A stretch of DNA of 21,258 bases, from positions 28,017 to 49,274 of the forward strand of contig BMAT01012146.1 of assembly GCA_019649035.1 (NCBI GenBank), read 5' to 3'. A model generated the notes under the pieces. That model was not told the DNA's origin. It did no database searches and worked only from the letters and a program-made list of their open reading frames with translations. Made by a program: the position numbers and the translations under genes. Of the stretch, positions 9,486 to 20,230 are shown piece after piece; within the stretch, counting starts at the first letter, position 1, and each line of letters starts with the position of its first letter. The DNA comes from Elysia marginata. Taxonomy: Eukaryota > Mollusca > Gastropoda > Plakobranchidae.

Positions 9486-10240
9486 TAGTTATAGCAATGG
9501 TTTGTAAAAGCAAATCACCCATTATCATCCTGTGTTTCTTATGCGTTGAGAAACAGAGAAAGAGAGACATACACATAATAGGCGATGAATCATACTGTAG
9601 AGAATGAATTGTAGAAAAATAATGTTTAAAAAATGTCTGAATGACTTAATAACATCTTCCACAGATGTTTCGACAATAGTCGAAACAAAGAAAATAAGTT
9701 GCAAGAAAAGATATAGTCGGAAAATTAAACCACTAGGTCATCTTACCTTTTTCTACCAAGACAAATGTAAGAGTTTTTATACGCACAAAAAATTCAAGTA
9801 CTCTGCATAAAACATCAACACGCAATAATCTTGCAATGCATTTCAGGAAGAAAAAAATACGGATTCTACTGCCACGGACCAAAGAACCGTATGAGTGAAT
9901 TAAGAATTTTCTTTTTCAAATGAAAAGATTTAAATTTCAGTAAGACAAAATCAGCATTCGCGCTTATTTTATTTTCTTTTATATTGATATATGGCAGATG
10001 CAAACTCTCGACTCCTTATAGGAAAAACGAGATAAAAACTTTCATTTTAAACGTATGTTTTTTCTTTCAAACATCCTTGAGACAACAATTGTGTTGTCTA
10101 TTGACTCAAGTTTTAAGTTGCTTTGTGTAAAGACAATTCACAACATGAGAATATAAAAGCCTTGATTATTTTCAACATCCTCAACAATTTTTACTACGAA
10201 GATTTCCATGCGAATCTAACAAAGATCATTCTGCATTTTG
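9486..10240. other. AT-rich stretch, no gene seen
   Basis: A small perfect inverted repeat, GACAACA-ATTG-TGTTGTC, lies at 10081-10098. Otherwise there is nothing recognisable. The frames at 9604-9810 (68 codons) and 10123-10332 (69 codons) look like AT-rich noise. Confidence 0.5.
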
Positions 10241-10244
10241 TCCT

Positions 10245-10690
10245 CAACCAAAATTTCTTTGACTTCTTTTTGGCAAGCGTCTCCATCTCCGCCATAAATC
10301 TTCTCGTTTTTCTTTTTTTCCCTTGGCGCTAGATCTATCTTTTCTCGCATCTTTATGGATCCATGTTTTTTCCTTCAACTTTCTGAAGGATAGTTTCCCC
10401 GCCAACTCGATTCATGGCCTGTGGCCGAGTGTGAGACTCATGCTACGTTTACCTTTTCCTTTAATTTTACATTTATTTATCCGTCTTTTTTCCTTTCGGC
10501 AGGTGATCAGGGAAAGCTGATCAATAAGCATTTCTTCAAGGTGACGGCGACCATATCATTCCCTAGCTTCTACGATGGCCAATAAATCTTTTCTTTATTG
10601 GCCCATGATTGTGCCTTCCAAGTGTACCCAGTAGCAATTGCTACTCTAGCTTTTTATATTAACATTATATTTCATAGGGTCTCAGAAATC
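10245..10690. repeat. Block A2 of the segmental duplication
   Basis: Second copy of block A1 (anchors at 10350-10365, 10576 and 10652-10668). Alignable words start near tggcaagcg...ataaatct, matching tggcaaatg...ataaatct in A1. Neither copy preserves an open frame seen in the other. Confidence 0.7.
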
Positions 10691-11301
10691 AGTCGATATA
10701 CGGAATCTTTGAACACCGTACATTGAAATACCATTTGCAATAATATGTGTTACCCCTTTAAGGAGATGGTATTGATTGCTTCCCACCAAATGAATAACCA
10801 TACAGTGAAAAGCATTATCCATATTAAAGATGTTTTTTTGAAGTTGTAACGATGTTAAACATTGTTTTGTAACGTTTACCACATCCTTGAATGAAAGTTA
10901 GACCGATATATTTAGATTGTTTTCTGGTTGGCCCGTTGATGTAATAAACTCACAATAAAATACGTTTAAAAACGAGTTGTTATCACGCTGTTACTTTGCC
11001 GTCACGCTGTCCCTAGATTTGCACCAAATTGAAATCCTTCTTCCAATCATACTTCCCTTCTTAACTGAATTGATTTACTGGATCATTGGGTTTATTCAAA
11101 TGTGCCTTAACTGCTACTTTAAGTATTTGCTTTTCAATTAATTACGTTTTTTCATGAAGAAAAGTACAATATTCAAAATAAACATAAGGTTAACAGAGCG
11201 AGGAAAGTACTGAAACCAATATATAATTAAAGTGGAGCTGACATAAACTTATATGGCTGCATGTGAATCGTTATTGATACTTCTGCAAATTCGGAGCTCT
11301 G
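10691..11301. other. No recognised feature
   Basis: This interval corresponds to the one in the first unit that carries the SINE (1440-1692), but no SINE-like head is visible here. Confidence 0.45.
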
Positions 11302-11460
11302 GTCATCATTATTCTAATCATGTTCGTCATTATCATCATCTTTACCCTTATGATCATCTTCATCACAATCATCCTCATCATCATTACTTCTATTATCATC
11401 ATCATCATTATCATCATCATCACCATCATCATCATTATTATTATTATCATTACCACCAAG
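11302..11460. repeat. (ATC)n microsatellite, imperfect
   Basis: Imperfect ATC/ATT triplets, purest at about 11393-11435. It yields His/Tyr-, Met/Ile- and Asp/Asn-rich frames on both strands (11253-11567 and 11271-11532), which are artefacts of the repeat. Confidence 0.95.
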
Positions 11461-11799
11461 ATATTGAAGACTATAATATGCCCCACCAGAGCTTAAATGT
11501 TCAAACCAGGCGCCGCATGGAATATACAACACTTAAACTAGAAAACATTGTAGCCGTTTATCCATAATTTGCTGCCCCGTTTGCACTAGCTAATCAAACA
11601 AAATATCAACTCTGTCATCACCGTTAAAAATGTCCGGAATAGCTTTAGAAACGTTAAGGTCTCTTAATATAAAGACTCCTCTAGTGGTAAACAAGAGTTA
11701 ATGACTTTATGTCACACAATTCAAAAATACTCCCTTACGTCGTACCCAGTGTCTATTCTATCTTAGCAATGGTCACCGAATAGCTGGTTTCTCTCCAAA
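11461..11799. other. No recognised feature
   Basis: Somewhat less AT-rich at 11480-11580, but no splice-bounded or conserved frame could be supported. Confidence 0.4.
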
Positions 11800-11935
11800 T
11801 ACCCTAATGATCATGTCATTGTCGAAAGCCAACAGATCTTAATTCACAGTGACTGAATTCCTTCTACGCTAAGCTTCTTTCAATCTACATTGATGACCCA
11901 TTCGTCACGGTGAGATTTACTCCATCTGGGGAGTT
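11800..11935. repeat. Block B2 of the segmental duplication
   Basis: Second copy of block B1 at an offset of 9416, with ctaagcttct at 11869-11878 and ttgatgaccca at 11890-11900 as the clearest shared words. Confidence 0.7.
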
Positions 11936-12229
11936 TAAGGGTCAGGAGAGTAGAAGCACGCAAGGCTTGATCTATTCATTGATTGCCCTGCCTTTGGCTC
12001 ATAGCACACGCTAAAGATCAGAGTTCATTAAATTTAAAGGGTGTTGTTAAAAAAAAAAACTTCGTATTGCTGCTTGTAATAATGCAGTATCTACCACCAC
12101 TAAAACGTTACTTCTGCTGCTGCCAATGGTCCCCTTTCACTACTAAAGCTATACATATATATACCGCTGTAATAACAATGGTATCAAACTAACAAACATA
12201 GTGACAACAATAATATATACAACAAGTGT

Positions 12230-12419
12230 TAATAGTAATTTCAATAGTAATAATCATAATAATAGTAATAATAATAACAATAATATTAATAAGAAATAAT
12301 AATCATGATAATAGTAATAACAATAAATATATTTATTATGATATCAATGATAGTTATATTAATGATAAAAATAATAGTAACAACAACAATAATATAAATA
12401 ATAATATTTAATAATAGTC

Positions 12420-12463
<44 letters not shown>

Positions 12464-12485
12464 CATAATAATAATAATAATAATT
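12230..12485. repeat. (AAT)n microsatellite
   Basis: Imperfect AAT triplets with ATAG, CAT and AAC variants, becoming nearly pure at about 12420-12482. It lies downstream of block B2, where the first unit has a CTA tract downstream of B1. The 61-codon frame at 12226-12411 (Ile/Asn-rich) is an artefact of it. Confidence 0.95.
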
Positions 12486-12650
12486 GAAGTTAGAAAATTC
12501 TTTTTTTTATTTTCTATAATAAGTCAAAACTTTAAAAGCCATATTTACATATTATTATAAGAACATTATTTGGGTTGAAAGTTCTATTTTTCTTTTTGTT
12601 TCGAATAAAGAGATTTTTTAAACACAGTTTCCGATGCAATATTTGAAGTT

Positions 12651-12712
12651 CAGAGAGACAGATAGAGAGAGAGAGAGAGATAGTGTGTGTGTGAGAGAGA
12701 GAGACAGAGAGT
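12651..12712. repeat. (AG)n microsatellite with a short (TG)n
   Basis: AG dinucleotides interrupted by ACAG, ATAG and a (TG) run. It stands about 230 bases before the E1 homology core. A similar AG tract stands before E2 (14906-14984), so it is probably part of the duplicated unit. Confidence 0.9.
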
Positions 12713-12799
12713 AGAATCTATGTGCAGGTCAGAAGCAATAAGAATTGGTTCACACCCTTTAGGTGTTTTTGCAGAGAGACAGAACAGAAAAAAAGTGGA

Positions 12800-13215
12800 A
12801 TGGCTGGAGAAAGAGTAAGAGAGTTGAAACTGTTACATGTCTTTTACGAAACTATGAAGTAACGCCTTTCTCGTGTTAATGTTTCTTTCTTATCTTGAGC
12901 TCTGTGAAACATTTACTTAGATTAATGTCACTTTCAACAGGTAGGAAAATCAACACTCCACTATCAGCCATATCTAACAGGTAAGATAATAAAAAAAAAC
13001 ATTGGCTGACGCCTCATATCCATATAGTAAATGTTGGTAAGCACAGGTGAGTTATAAAAAAGGCCAAGAAAATATTTGATTCCAAAGAATTTAAGGTTGC
13101 AAAATTAGCTCATGTTTTAAACTCTTGCCTTGATGTTTCTGTGAATCTTTTTCTGTAGGTTAAAAAAATCGGGCAGTTTGGCCATTATGGTTTATTATAT
13201 ATGAACATCAAGTAC
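12800..13215. repeat. E1, first of three related local segments
   Basis: Similar to E2 and E3. With E2 it shares a 20-mer, 17 of 20 bases identical, at 12926-12945 and 15088-15107, then ctatcagc, and later agcacaggtg at 13040 and 15261. With E3 it shares aaaaacattggct (12995-13007 and 16422-16434) and ttataaaaaaggccaag (13052-13068) against ttataaaaaagccaag (16458-16473). Offsets are about 2.2 kb and 3.4 kb. Confidence 0.6.
12941..12980 (+). other. Possible 40-nt exon related to the E2 candidate exon
   Basis: The 40 bases are preceded by an AG in a segment shared with E2 and followed by a good splice-donor match, CAG|GTAAGA (cut after 12980). In the frame used for E2 it reads RKINTPLSAISN, against REINLPLSA in E2. 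The acceptor lacks a strong pyrimidine tract. There is no transcript evidence and the E2 relative does not use a donor here, so this is only a candidate, possibly a decayed exon. Confidence 0.2.
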
Positions 13216-13796
13216 AGTTATTGCTGATTGAATGGAAACAAATTCAGTACCAAAAAAGAAATTTTTGTTAGAAAATATTTTAATCCCACACCATAAATGG
13301 GTGAGAAAAAATGGACAAGTCCCTGGATTGAAATCTGAACAAAACCTTTAGATCTGTTATCAAAAGGACTGTCTTTTTGGTATAAAACCAAAGTCATTAT
13401 TTGCAAATGTAGAGTCGTGGAACATTTCGACTTTTAAATTTGGAGGTTAGGGGTTGGAGCCTTTGATTCTGCAGGTCGACGTTTATCTTTGAGAGGATCT
13501 CTTTATACGTATTTCTTCGCCGTTGAACAAGATTATGTGCAAAGAATAATCTTGTTAGTATACCAGAGTGATGCGCTGTAAATGCTGCACCTCTGTGAAT
13601 TGAGAAGGAAATTCCTTTTCTTTTTTATTTCAAACGATTCTGTCACGGAACACATTTAAAGCTCTAGTGGATTATGTGCTCTATAAAAACTCTCTTTGCT
13701 TTACTTTCGTAACTTAATATACCAAAAACTGTTTTAGCATAAGGTGCAATCGCAAGTTCAAAATTTTTTATACTAACCTTTGAATTGAATATCCGT
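13216..13796. other. Interval between E1 and CT microsatellite
   Basis: A frame at 13218-13406 (minus, 62 codons) has no recognised motif. Around 13465-13490 there is weak similarity to E3 near 16604 (a g/c-aggtc.ac core), suggesting the E homology extends this far. Nothing else is supported. Confidence 0.4.
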
Positions 13797-13813
13797 GTCT
13801 CTTTCTTTCTCTC

Positions 13814-13864
<51 letters not shown>

Positions 13865-13890
13865 GTCTCTGTCTCCCTCTTTCTCTATCT
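13797..13890. repeat. (CT)n microsatellite
   Basis: CT dinucleotides with GTCT interruptions. Poly Leu/Ser and Arg/Glu frames on the two strands here (13785-13979 and 13664-14002) are artefacts. The strand sense is opposite to the AG tracts before E1 and E2. Confidence 0.95.
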
Positions 13891-14905
13891 TTATATCTTT
13901 AGAGCTAAAACTTACACATTTTAAAACTAGGAATTCATTTATAATTATTATATTTTCTTTATCCGCCAATGGGTATTGAAGCTGGTAAAGATTTCTTCGC
14001 ACTCTTTTATCGATGTATCAAATTTTGTCAAGTTTGATTCATAGCCTAGTTACATTATAGATCATTGCCTCTACGGATCTTAGTGCCAAGAGCTGTCTTA
14101 AAGCTGGCTGTGAAATTTCTATATCTAAACATAAAACAGTTGACCTTTCTGTCACCAGGGAATGGTGCATAAAAAAGAGGTCGGTAAAAAGCGAAATGAT
14201 TAAAAAAAGAGCCACTCATAAACAAGAATAAACCCTTAAAAATGTCACACAACATGGACAGAGTTTGACAAGTACAGAAGATGATAGGCGATCTTTTTAG
14301 AAAAAGAAAATGTTATTTACCCTCCCCGAATGCCCTTCCTCCAGATAAGAAAACCTTTTAAAAAAATGTATTATAAAATAATAGCTTACATTATAATAGG
14401 ATGTTCTTCCTATTCAATACATCAACTGATGTTTTTTATTTGCAATCCACGTACATTTTTTTATCTTTAAATCATGGGTTTGTTTACAATAGTAGTAAAA
14501 AATTGTTATGCAGCGTATAAGTTCAATTTTTAAAAACCCTTGTTTGTAATTATCTTAAATATTTATGGTTTATCATTCGTGACCTATCCCTCATATATTT
14601 CAAAACATCCCACGCGGATCCAACCGTGCTTAACAATTATCAGTCAGTACGTCTAGATTTAGAAATTCATGAAGTATTGATGTAGAAAAAAAATTGTCTT
14701 AAGAGATGCCGTATGAATTTTTTTTCTTTTGTTGAGCACACTGCTTAACTTTTGAAATGGCTTGCTTTTGAATCTAGATCTGGAGGTTGACGCTGATTCA
14801 CAAAAAAACTTCTAGGGGGCCCGCATTAAGGATACAGATCTAATAAACACACAGGCAGACAGACATAATGCCACTAGTATCTTACATTATGTACTCGTTG
14901 ATGTA
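13891..14905. other. 1 kb with no recognised feature
   Basis: AT-rich and unique-looking. The 66-codon minus-strand frame at 14055-14255 has no recognisable domain. No tRNA or repeat family was seen. Confidence 0.45.
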
Positions 14906-14984
14906 AAGACAAAGAGAGAAAGAGAGATAGAGAGGGGGAGAGAGAGAGCGAGAGAGATAGAAACAGACAAAGACAGAGAAAAAG
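14906..14984. repeat. (AG)n microsatellite before E2
   Basis: Imperfect AG/GAAA/GGGG tract about 180 bases in front of the E2 homology core, mirroring the AG tract before E1. Confidence 0.9.
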
Positions 14985-14999
14985 CCCTTGTTAAAAAAA

Positions 15000-15660
15000 T
15001 TTACGTCTCTCTTTCAAAAAAAGTTGAAGCTGCATGCTTCTCGGATCGTTCTACATTTGGGGTTTAAGATCATTTTACTTACATGGGTGTCACTTCAAGC
15101 AGGTAGGGAAATAAACCTTCCTCTATCAGCGAGGGAAGAGGAACCGGTAGTCTATAAAAAACCAGGGAAAACGCCTAAGACACAAATTCCATGCTGGTCA
15201 ACACCGTCTGGCCATAAAGTGTGTAAAAATAAATTTATCTGATTATCAAAAATTAAAGATAGCACAGGTGGCCGTTAGTCCATACTTTGCCGAAGTCTTT
15301 GTAAAACTGTTACTGAGGGTTAGAAACCTGCGACTTAAATATCGTAGTTATGATTAAGAAAAACGTTTGGTTTTATTAATGGATCTTGAGGCTACAATTT
15401 TCAAGTTCTAACTGTATTCGTTCCAGAGGTAAAAAGACTTAAGAGCTAAAAAAACAGCTAAAGTATTCTATTTCGAACTGTAAACTTAAAATATTGATTT
15501 TACTTCTAACATTTTAGATCGCATATTAAGCATTTTTCAAATACATTTTATTTACTATTCATTACTCAAAACAAGCTCAAAGACTCACGTTATTGCCTAA
15601 AAACGCATAAAAAAGATTCTACAAAATATCTACACGTAGGTACAGATCTTCGTTGCCAAT
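15000..15660. repeat. E2, second related local segment
   Basis: Collinear with E1 at an offset of 2162 (15103 against 12941) rising to 2221 (15261 against 13040). Weaker similarity to E3 is seen near 15648 (cttcgttgc against ctttgttgc at 16614). It contains the best coding candidate of the window. Confidence 0.55.
15103..15242 (+). CDS. Candidate terminal exon, short basic Cys-containing C-terminus
   Basis: I do not recognise a family. After the AG at 15101-15102, in a segment shared with E1, a frame runs to TGA at 15240-15242. It would be entered by a phase-1 intron, with GT completing a split codon. It encodes about 45 residues: REINLPLSA, an acidic EEE stretch, YKKPGKTPK, then a tail with two cysteines ten residues apart (C-W-S-T-P-S-G and H-K-V-C), ending KNKFI. 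It is visibly less AT-rich than its surroundings. The frame stays open upstream to about 14988 but has no ATG there, and reads a hydrophobic IILLTWVSLQA just before the acceptor, so an unspliced secreted-peptide reading lacks a start. It could be the last exon of a small secreted or neuropeptide-like protein, a decayed exon, or chance. The E1 relative conserves only the first nine or so residues. Confidence 0.25.
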
Positions 15661-16319
15661 GTCACTCCTCTTTTTAAGATGACCCCTGTTGCGATTCATG
15701 ATTTTGCTCACTTAGAATTTGACGTTAAAAGATTTTGATTGTCAAAACCGAACATACGAGTCTCAATCATACTCCCTGTAAAAGCGTATTATAAAAACAA
15801 TCGCATTAACTGCGAGGATTGATATTCTGGTAGTTAATATTGGGTCATGTCGGGCGCAATACTACTTAACAAACTTATCGTCTCGTACGAATCACTAGCT
15901 CATAATTCGATCTTATGACAATACAAAACAAAAAGACACAAGCTGCTCATGTCCGTCAGTTTGAAAAAAAAATAACAAAAAATGTCGACGATTATTTAAC
16001 AATTCTTAATCACAATCAACCAACTTCAACCGAGCAATAACAATCATTTACAAGCCGACCAGGAGGCGCAAAAAAGCTGCAGAAGCATAAAAAGTATCTC
16101 TTTCAAAACAGAATTTTATGGTACGTTATATAACTTTTTAAAGATCTTTTAAACCACTATTATTGCTGTTCATGGCGTCGTTTTAAATACAACAATAAAA
16201 CTGAGCCCTTATTCGATTAACATTTTCCCCAAGAACTTCTTCATGTTGAAATTGACGCGTTATACTTCATATCTGAAATTATCTGCTAAGATTACCTAAT
16301 TTCAAAGCAAGTACTTGGT
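15661..16319. other. No recognised feature
   Basis: AT-rich interval between E2 and E3 with no supported exon, RNA gene or microsatellite. Confidence 0.45.
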
Positions 16320-16590
16320 CTGTTAAAGCAGCTAGATAAAGTTTATTGTCCTTTGGTGTTAAAAAGAGTCCATCAACTCTTACAGACAAGCAAGCATCGC
16401 ACATAGTGTAGGTGTGTTAGTAAAAACATTGGCTTTTCCTTGCGTACTATTTAGCACTTATAAAAAAGCCAAGTAGATTCTTTTTTTAAAAATCCAAATG
16501 TATAAAGCTAAACTGCTTGAAGATCCAAGACATTCATTGTAAAAATACGGCAAGTTTTTATTATCAATTCATCTTGCTTTGAATTTTGTA
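16320..16590. repeat. E3, third related local segment
   Basis: Shares aaaaacattggct, the ttataaaaaagccaag word and a later 'aaaaat.cggcaag' (about 16540-16554) with E1 in the same order. The part equivalent to the E2 candidate exon is not recognisable here. It runs directly into block D2. The equivalent position before D1 in the first unit therefore probably held the original single E segment. Confidence 0.5.
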
Positions 16591-17390
16591 CAAAACAAAT
16601 CATGAGGTCTACATCTTTGTTGCAGCCAGAACGTCCGATCGATTTTTACAGTACATAAAAGTAAGGCCGAAAGTATGTCGGGGAAGGGGTAGGATGGCAA
16701 GGCAATAATTATTATTTCTTTTTAATCTTCAGCTTTTTTACCTGTTAATACCAAGCTAATAAAGGAATGAAATTTTATTAATTTACGATGGCTGTATCTT
16801 CAATCAGATATATAATTTGCTGGGATTCATTAGGCAGGACGGCTGCTTCCGATGAAACAAGTAATTTTTTTTCAACCCGTGTCAGTAACTTTGGGGTTTT
16901 CTTTTAATGTTACTAGCCTCTAGTTTTTCCTTCAGTGAGAAATTTTCATGTCTCTAAAAATCGATAATATAATTTTCAAAATGACTGGACGGAAATGAGA
17001 CCGCTCAATACTTTTCATTGCGCAGTATTTGCTAGATGTCTGGAGATGTTTAGAATTTCTTTTTTTGATGGAAAAAATTAAAAAAGAACATCCTTTCAAT
17101 CCCATTTCCTTTAGTCAGTTGAAATTGAAAAAAATTACACTAAGAATGAAAATGAAGCAGTGAAGTTTTTAAAGATTTATAGATTTACTCTTGGTTTACA
17201 AGAGACAAAAAAGTAAACATGGCGAGTCGAACGAGAATAGAAACTAAACAACTTGAAGACATTGGTAACAGAGATAATAATATAGTCAGTTCCTTTTTAA
17301 TCTTCTACATCTATTTATCTGAGTGCTTGCCTAAGCTTTTTAGGGTTTTGATTTCAATGTCAGCTTTTTAAAATTAAATTCCTTGATCCT
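16591..17390. repeat. Block D2 of the segmental duplication
   Basis: Second copy of block D1. The identical 18-mer is at 17027-17044 and ccgctcaata at 17001-17010, at an offset of about 13.56 kb. The core is well matched and the flanks are diverged. Confidence 0.65.
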
Positions 17391-17779
17391 GCAGTAGTAT
17401 GAAAAGAAAATGAAGCAGAATAATCTGGTAAATACATCTCAAAATATTTGTGCTTTTTTAATGCATAGATTTAATATCCCCATTATCACTTTTTTACTTT
17501 TGAAGGGCTACCGAATAAACCTAAACGCCCTTACATGAAGGCAAATCCTTATATTTCATGTGTCGTTATCTGTAGATGAGATTAAAGCTTTCAATGCACA
17601 AAACCGATGTCGTGCCCTGAGAATGGCAAGATTCTATCTCCACTTGTTGGAGAAATTAAGTTACACACGAATTGCTACGTCTACAACAGTGCTCAATTTT
17701 GTCTAAAGAATAGAGGCGGTCTGACCCTTTTCAGGCAGTTTTTGACACATCCAACATATTCTCTATATTAGCAGATGTT

Positions 17780-18350
17780 TGCGATGCTTAAAACTTTGAA
17801 GTTGATTTTCTCAAAACTATACACAGCAGAGATAGAGCGCTGTCTTTTTCAAGGCGCGATATGTTGCAAGGATACCGAGATAATAGTGCAACAACCTTAG
17901 ACAAAGAAATTGTAAGATGTGTGCAGATCTTGCTGTAAACAGTTCATCCTTTGTTGCGACAACCTGGACTATAAATTTTTTTGTTTAAACTTATAAATTA
18001 CACTTGTCTTGTTTAAAAAGGACAACGCAGAATTTTTTTCATCCGACATTATTGTTGGAGTTCAGCGATATTGAAAGTATACGAATAGTCCGACTCTTTG
18101 ACTAAAAATACCACGTCATGGCGGTGGATAAAACCTCCGTCTCGAAACGGTTAAGGTGGATTTTTGACACCTTCAAAATTATATCAATATAATATGCCCA
18201 GTAGAGATAGAACTGTGTCATTTTCAAACGAGAATGATTTTGACACAATCCAGTGAAAAAAAAACTATGTCTTTTCATAACTAATGATAACCAAATTAAT
18301 TTCTTAAAGGCACACAGCCTAATTTTAGAATTTTCAGTCATGTCAAGCCA
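17780..18350. mobile_element. Fragment of an unidentified dispersed repeat with internal direct copies
   Basis: Two related stretches in direct orientation lie 375 bases apart. Each reads tcaaaa.tata, then ag(c/t)agagatagag/a, then tgtc.ttttcaa (gagatag at 17829 and 18204). The sequence ttaaaggcacacagcc at about 18305 resembles the outer end of invertebrate DNA transposons, but no inverted partner end was found and no transposase is visible. The 79-codon minus-strand frame at 18102-18341 covers the second stretch and has no known domain. The family remains unnamed. Confidence 0.35.
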
Positions 18351-19940
18351 TACTCTTCCTCAGCTCGTTTAGCTCGTAGGCTACTGTAGAAAAAAGAAAC
18401 ACGATTTTGATAAATGCCGCCATTATCCATAAAAACAATCTTTTCTGCTTTCAGAATGATTCATTTAATTAACCAGTTTTTTGTTGCCGCTAGAATCAAA
18501 TAAAAATCATCGCTTATCTTTTAATCAGTGTTTAGGATTGAAATGTTACGGTATTCTACATGAAAAGTTCACAAATACCTAAATCAACGATCAAAGTTTT
18601 TTTTTTATAAATGGAAAGGCTCAAAATACTGTAATAAAGAGCAGGATCGAATCAACCACTTCTTTTACTTGCGGCACTGTTCATCACCATGTCCTCATCG
18701 CCCTCTGCATTCGATTTTATCTTCTTTTCTTACATTGCATCGCAATAATGACAGCTGCGCCGATGATTGCTTCATTTAGCAATACGTTACTGAGTTTAAC
18801 TTTTTTGCCGTTACTTTGATATCCTTAATAAGTGTTTATTTCATGTGTCTGACAGAAAACACTGGTTTGTTTCTTTTCTCAATCTTCAACATAAGGTTGC
18901 GGCGTGCACGTCATAAACATTTAGAATAAATGATTTCATATTAAATTTGTTTTCATTTTTATAATTTTTGTTACAGCGACCTAAAAATTTCATCAGCAAT
19001 GTTATCCATTTACCAGTGCTTTTCAATAATTAATTTGTTGAAAAGTTGTTTTGTACGCATTACATTTACATTTTCTCTCTTTTATGACTAAAATTGTAAT
19101 GCTTGGAAGCAAGAAAGATCGTTTCTGATAAGCAAAGAGATTTTTTTTTACAATAAATATACTTGTTTTCATTTTTTTACCTGCATCCGACAATGATGAA
19201 ATGATACACATACCTTAAGCTGACAAAAGGTATATGAAAGCTGAAACGTTGTCCTTCCTCCACACATCGATATATCAAGTAAAATGATATCTGATTCATA
19301 GACAAGATGGATGTAATATAAATATTTATTTCCTTGCTTCCATAGATTTTGCTGCCAACATGTATCTTACTGTTGATTGTCAAAATTTTACGCCTTACAG
19401 AAAACATTTGGTCTTCTTGCAATGAAATCTTCTCACATAAAATAAAGTTATATATATGCACATGAGCTACACATCATTAAGGCCTAAGTAATTACTAAAT
19501 TTGTTGATATACATATCCATAAAAATTCAAATTACCTTAAAAATCTCCCATTTCACGATTTAATCTCTCTTTTCATTTGAAAAGAAAAAAGCATGCATTT
19601 TAATCAATAATTTTGTAAAATATTCAATAACTTTTGCAAGTAGTTTATAACAATAACATAATCAGGGTCGGTATTTTGAAAACTTTAAAATATTTTCTAA
19701 ATAAAGGAAACCCAAATGAAATTTGGTTCAAATACAAGGTAAGACCTGTTAATATAATTAGTCAAAAGCCGGTAAAGAAACGTATTATTGGCTTATTGAG
19801 GTTTGTTTTGTACCGTACCAATACTCCTCAGCTACTAAGCCCCCTGTTTACTATTGACTCTGTACTGACTGATACATTGAAATAGCTAGCTCTAACTACA
19901 GTTTTCGACAAAATATTTATATATATATATTTTTGGTTTA
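18351..19940. other. 1.6 kb with no recognised feature
   Basis: Several 60-95 codon frames occur (for example 19023-19211 and 19177-19461 minus, 19634-19885 plus). They overlap each other, match no family and look like AT-rich noise. A short (AT)n run sits near 19917-19931. Confidence 0.45.
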
Positions 19941-19949
19941 CGGGACTGG

Positions 19950-20230
19950 TGTCTGAACCACTCCTTCGGCGACCTTCCGTTTATCTATAACTATATTTTA
20001 CTAAAAGTGTTAATGGAATTTTTCTTTATCATGTGTATGTGTCTTGCTAATGCCCCTCGCTTTTTGTTTCACTTTTATCAACAGTGTGTAACTATTTCTG
20101 AGTATGACTTTCCCTTGACGATAACGATCTTGTGTCTCCCAGCCGTCTGCCGAATGTTAGCCGAACGTGCACAAATGAATGTAGTCGTCATGCGCGTTTA
20201 GAAGGGATTAACGTTACTATCTTGAACAGG
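19950..20230. repeat. Block C2 of the segmental duplication
   Basis: Second copy of block C1 (anchors gacgata at 20117, cgaacgtgca at 20162, and gcgc...agaaggga from 20192). A 64-codon frame at 20007-20201 does not correspond to an intact frame in C1 and has no recognisable domain. Confidence 0.65.

Noticed and set aside
10081-10098. Perfect seven-base-pair inverted repeat GACAACA...TGTTGTC
   Set aside because: Too short to mean anything alone in AT-rich sequence. There is no flanking promoter, terminator or transposon context.
11253-11567. His/Tyr-rich frame and overlapping Asp/Met-rich minus-strand frames
   Set aside because: All come from the ATC microsatellite at 11302-11460.
13664-14002. 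Arg/Glu-rich frame, minus strand
   Set aside because: Produced by the CT/AG microsatellite at 13797-13890.
14988-15102. Upstream extension of the E2 frame as a signal peptide
   Set aside because: It is hydrophobic just before 15102 but has no ATG in frame, so it cannot be a first exon as it stands.
18990-18996. Another CTGATGA on the minus strand
   Set aside because: No flanking complementary arms, GAA strand or cleavage triplet in the required positions.
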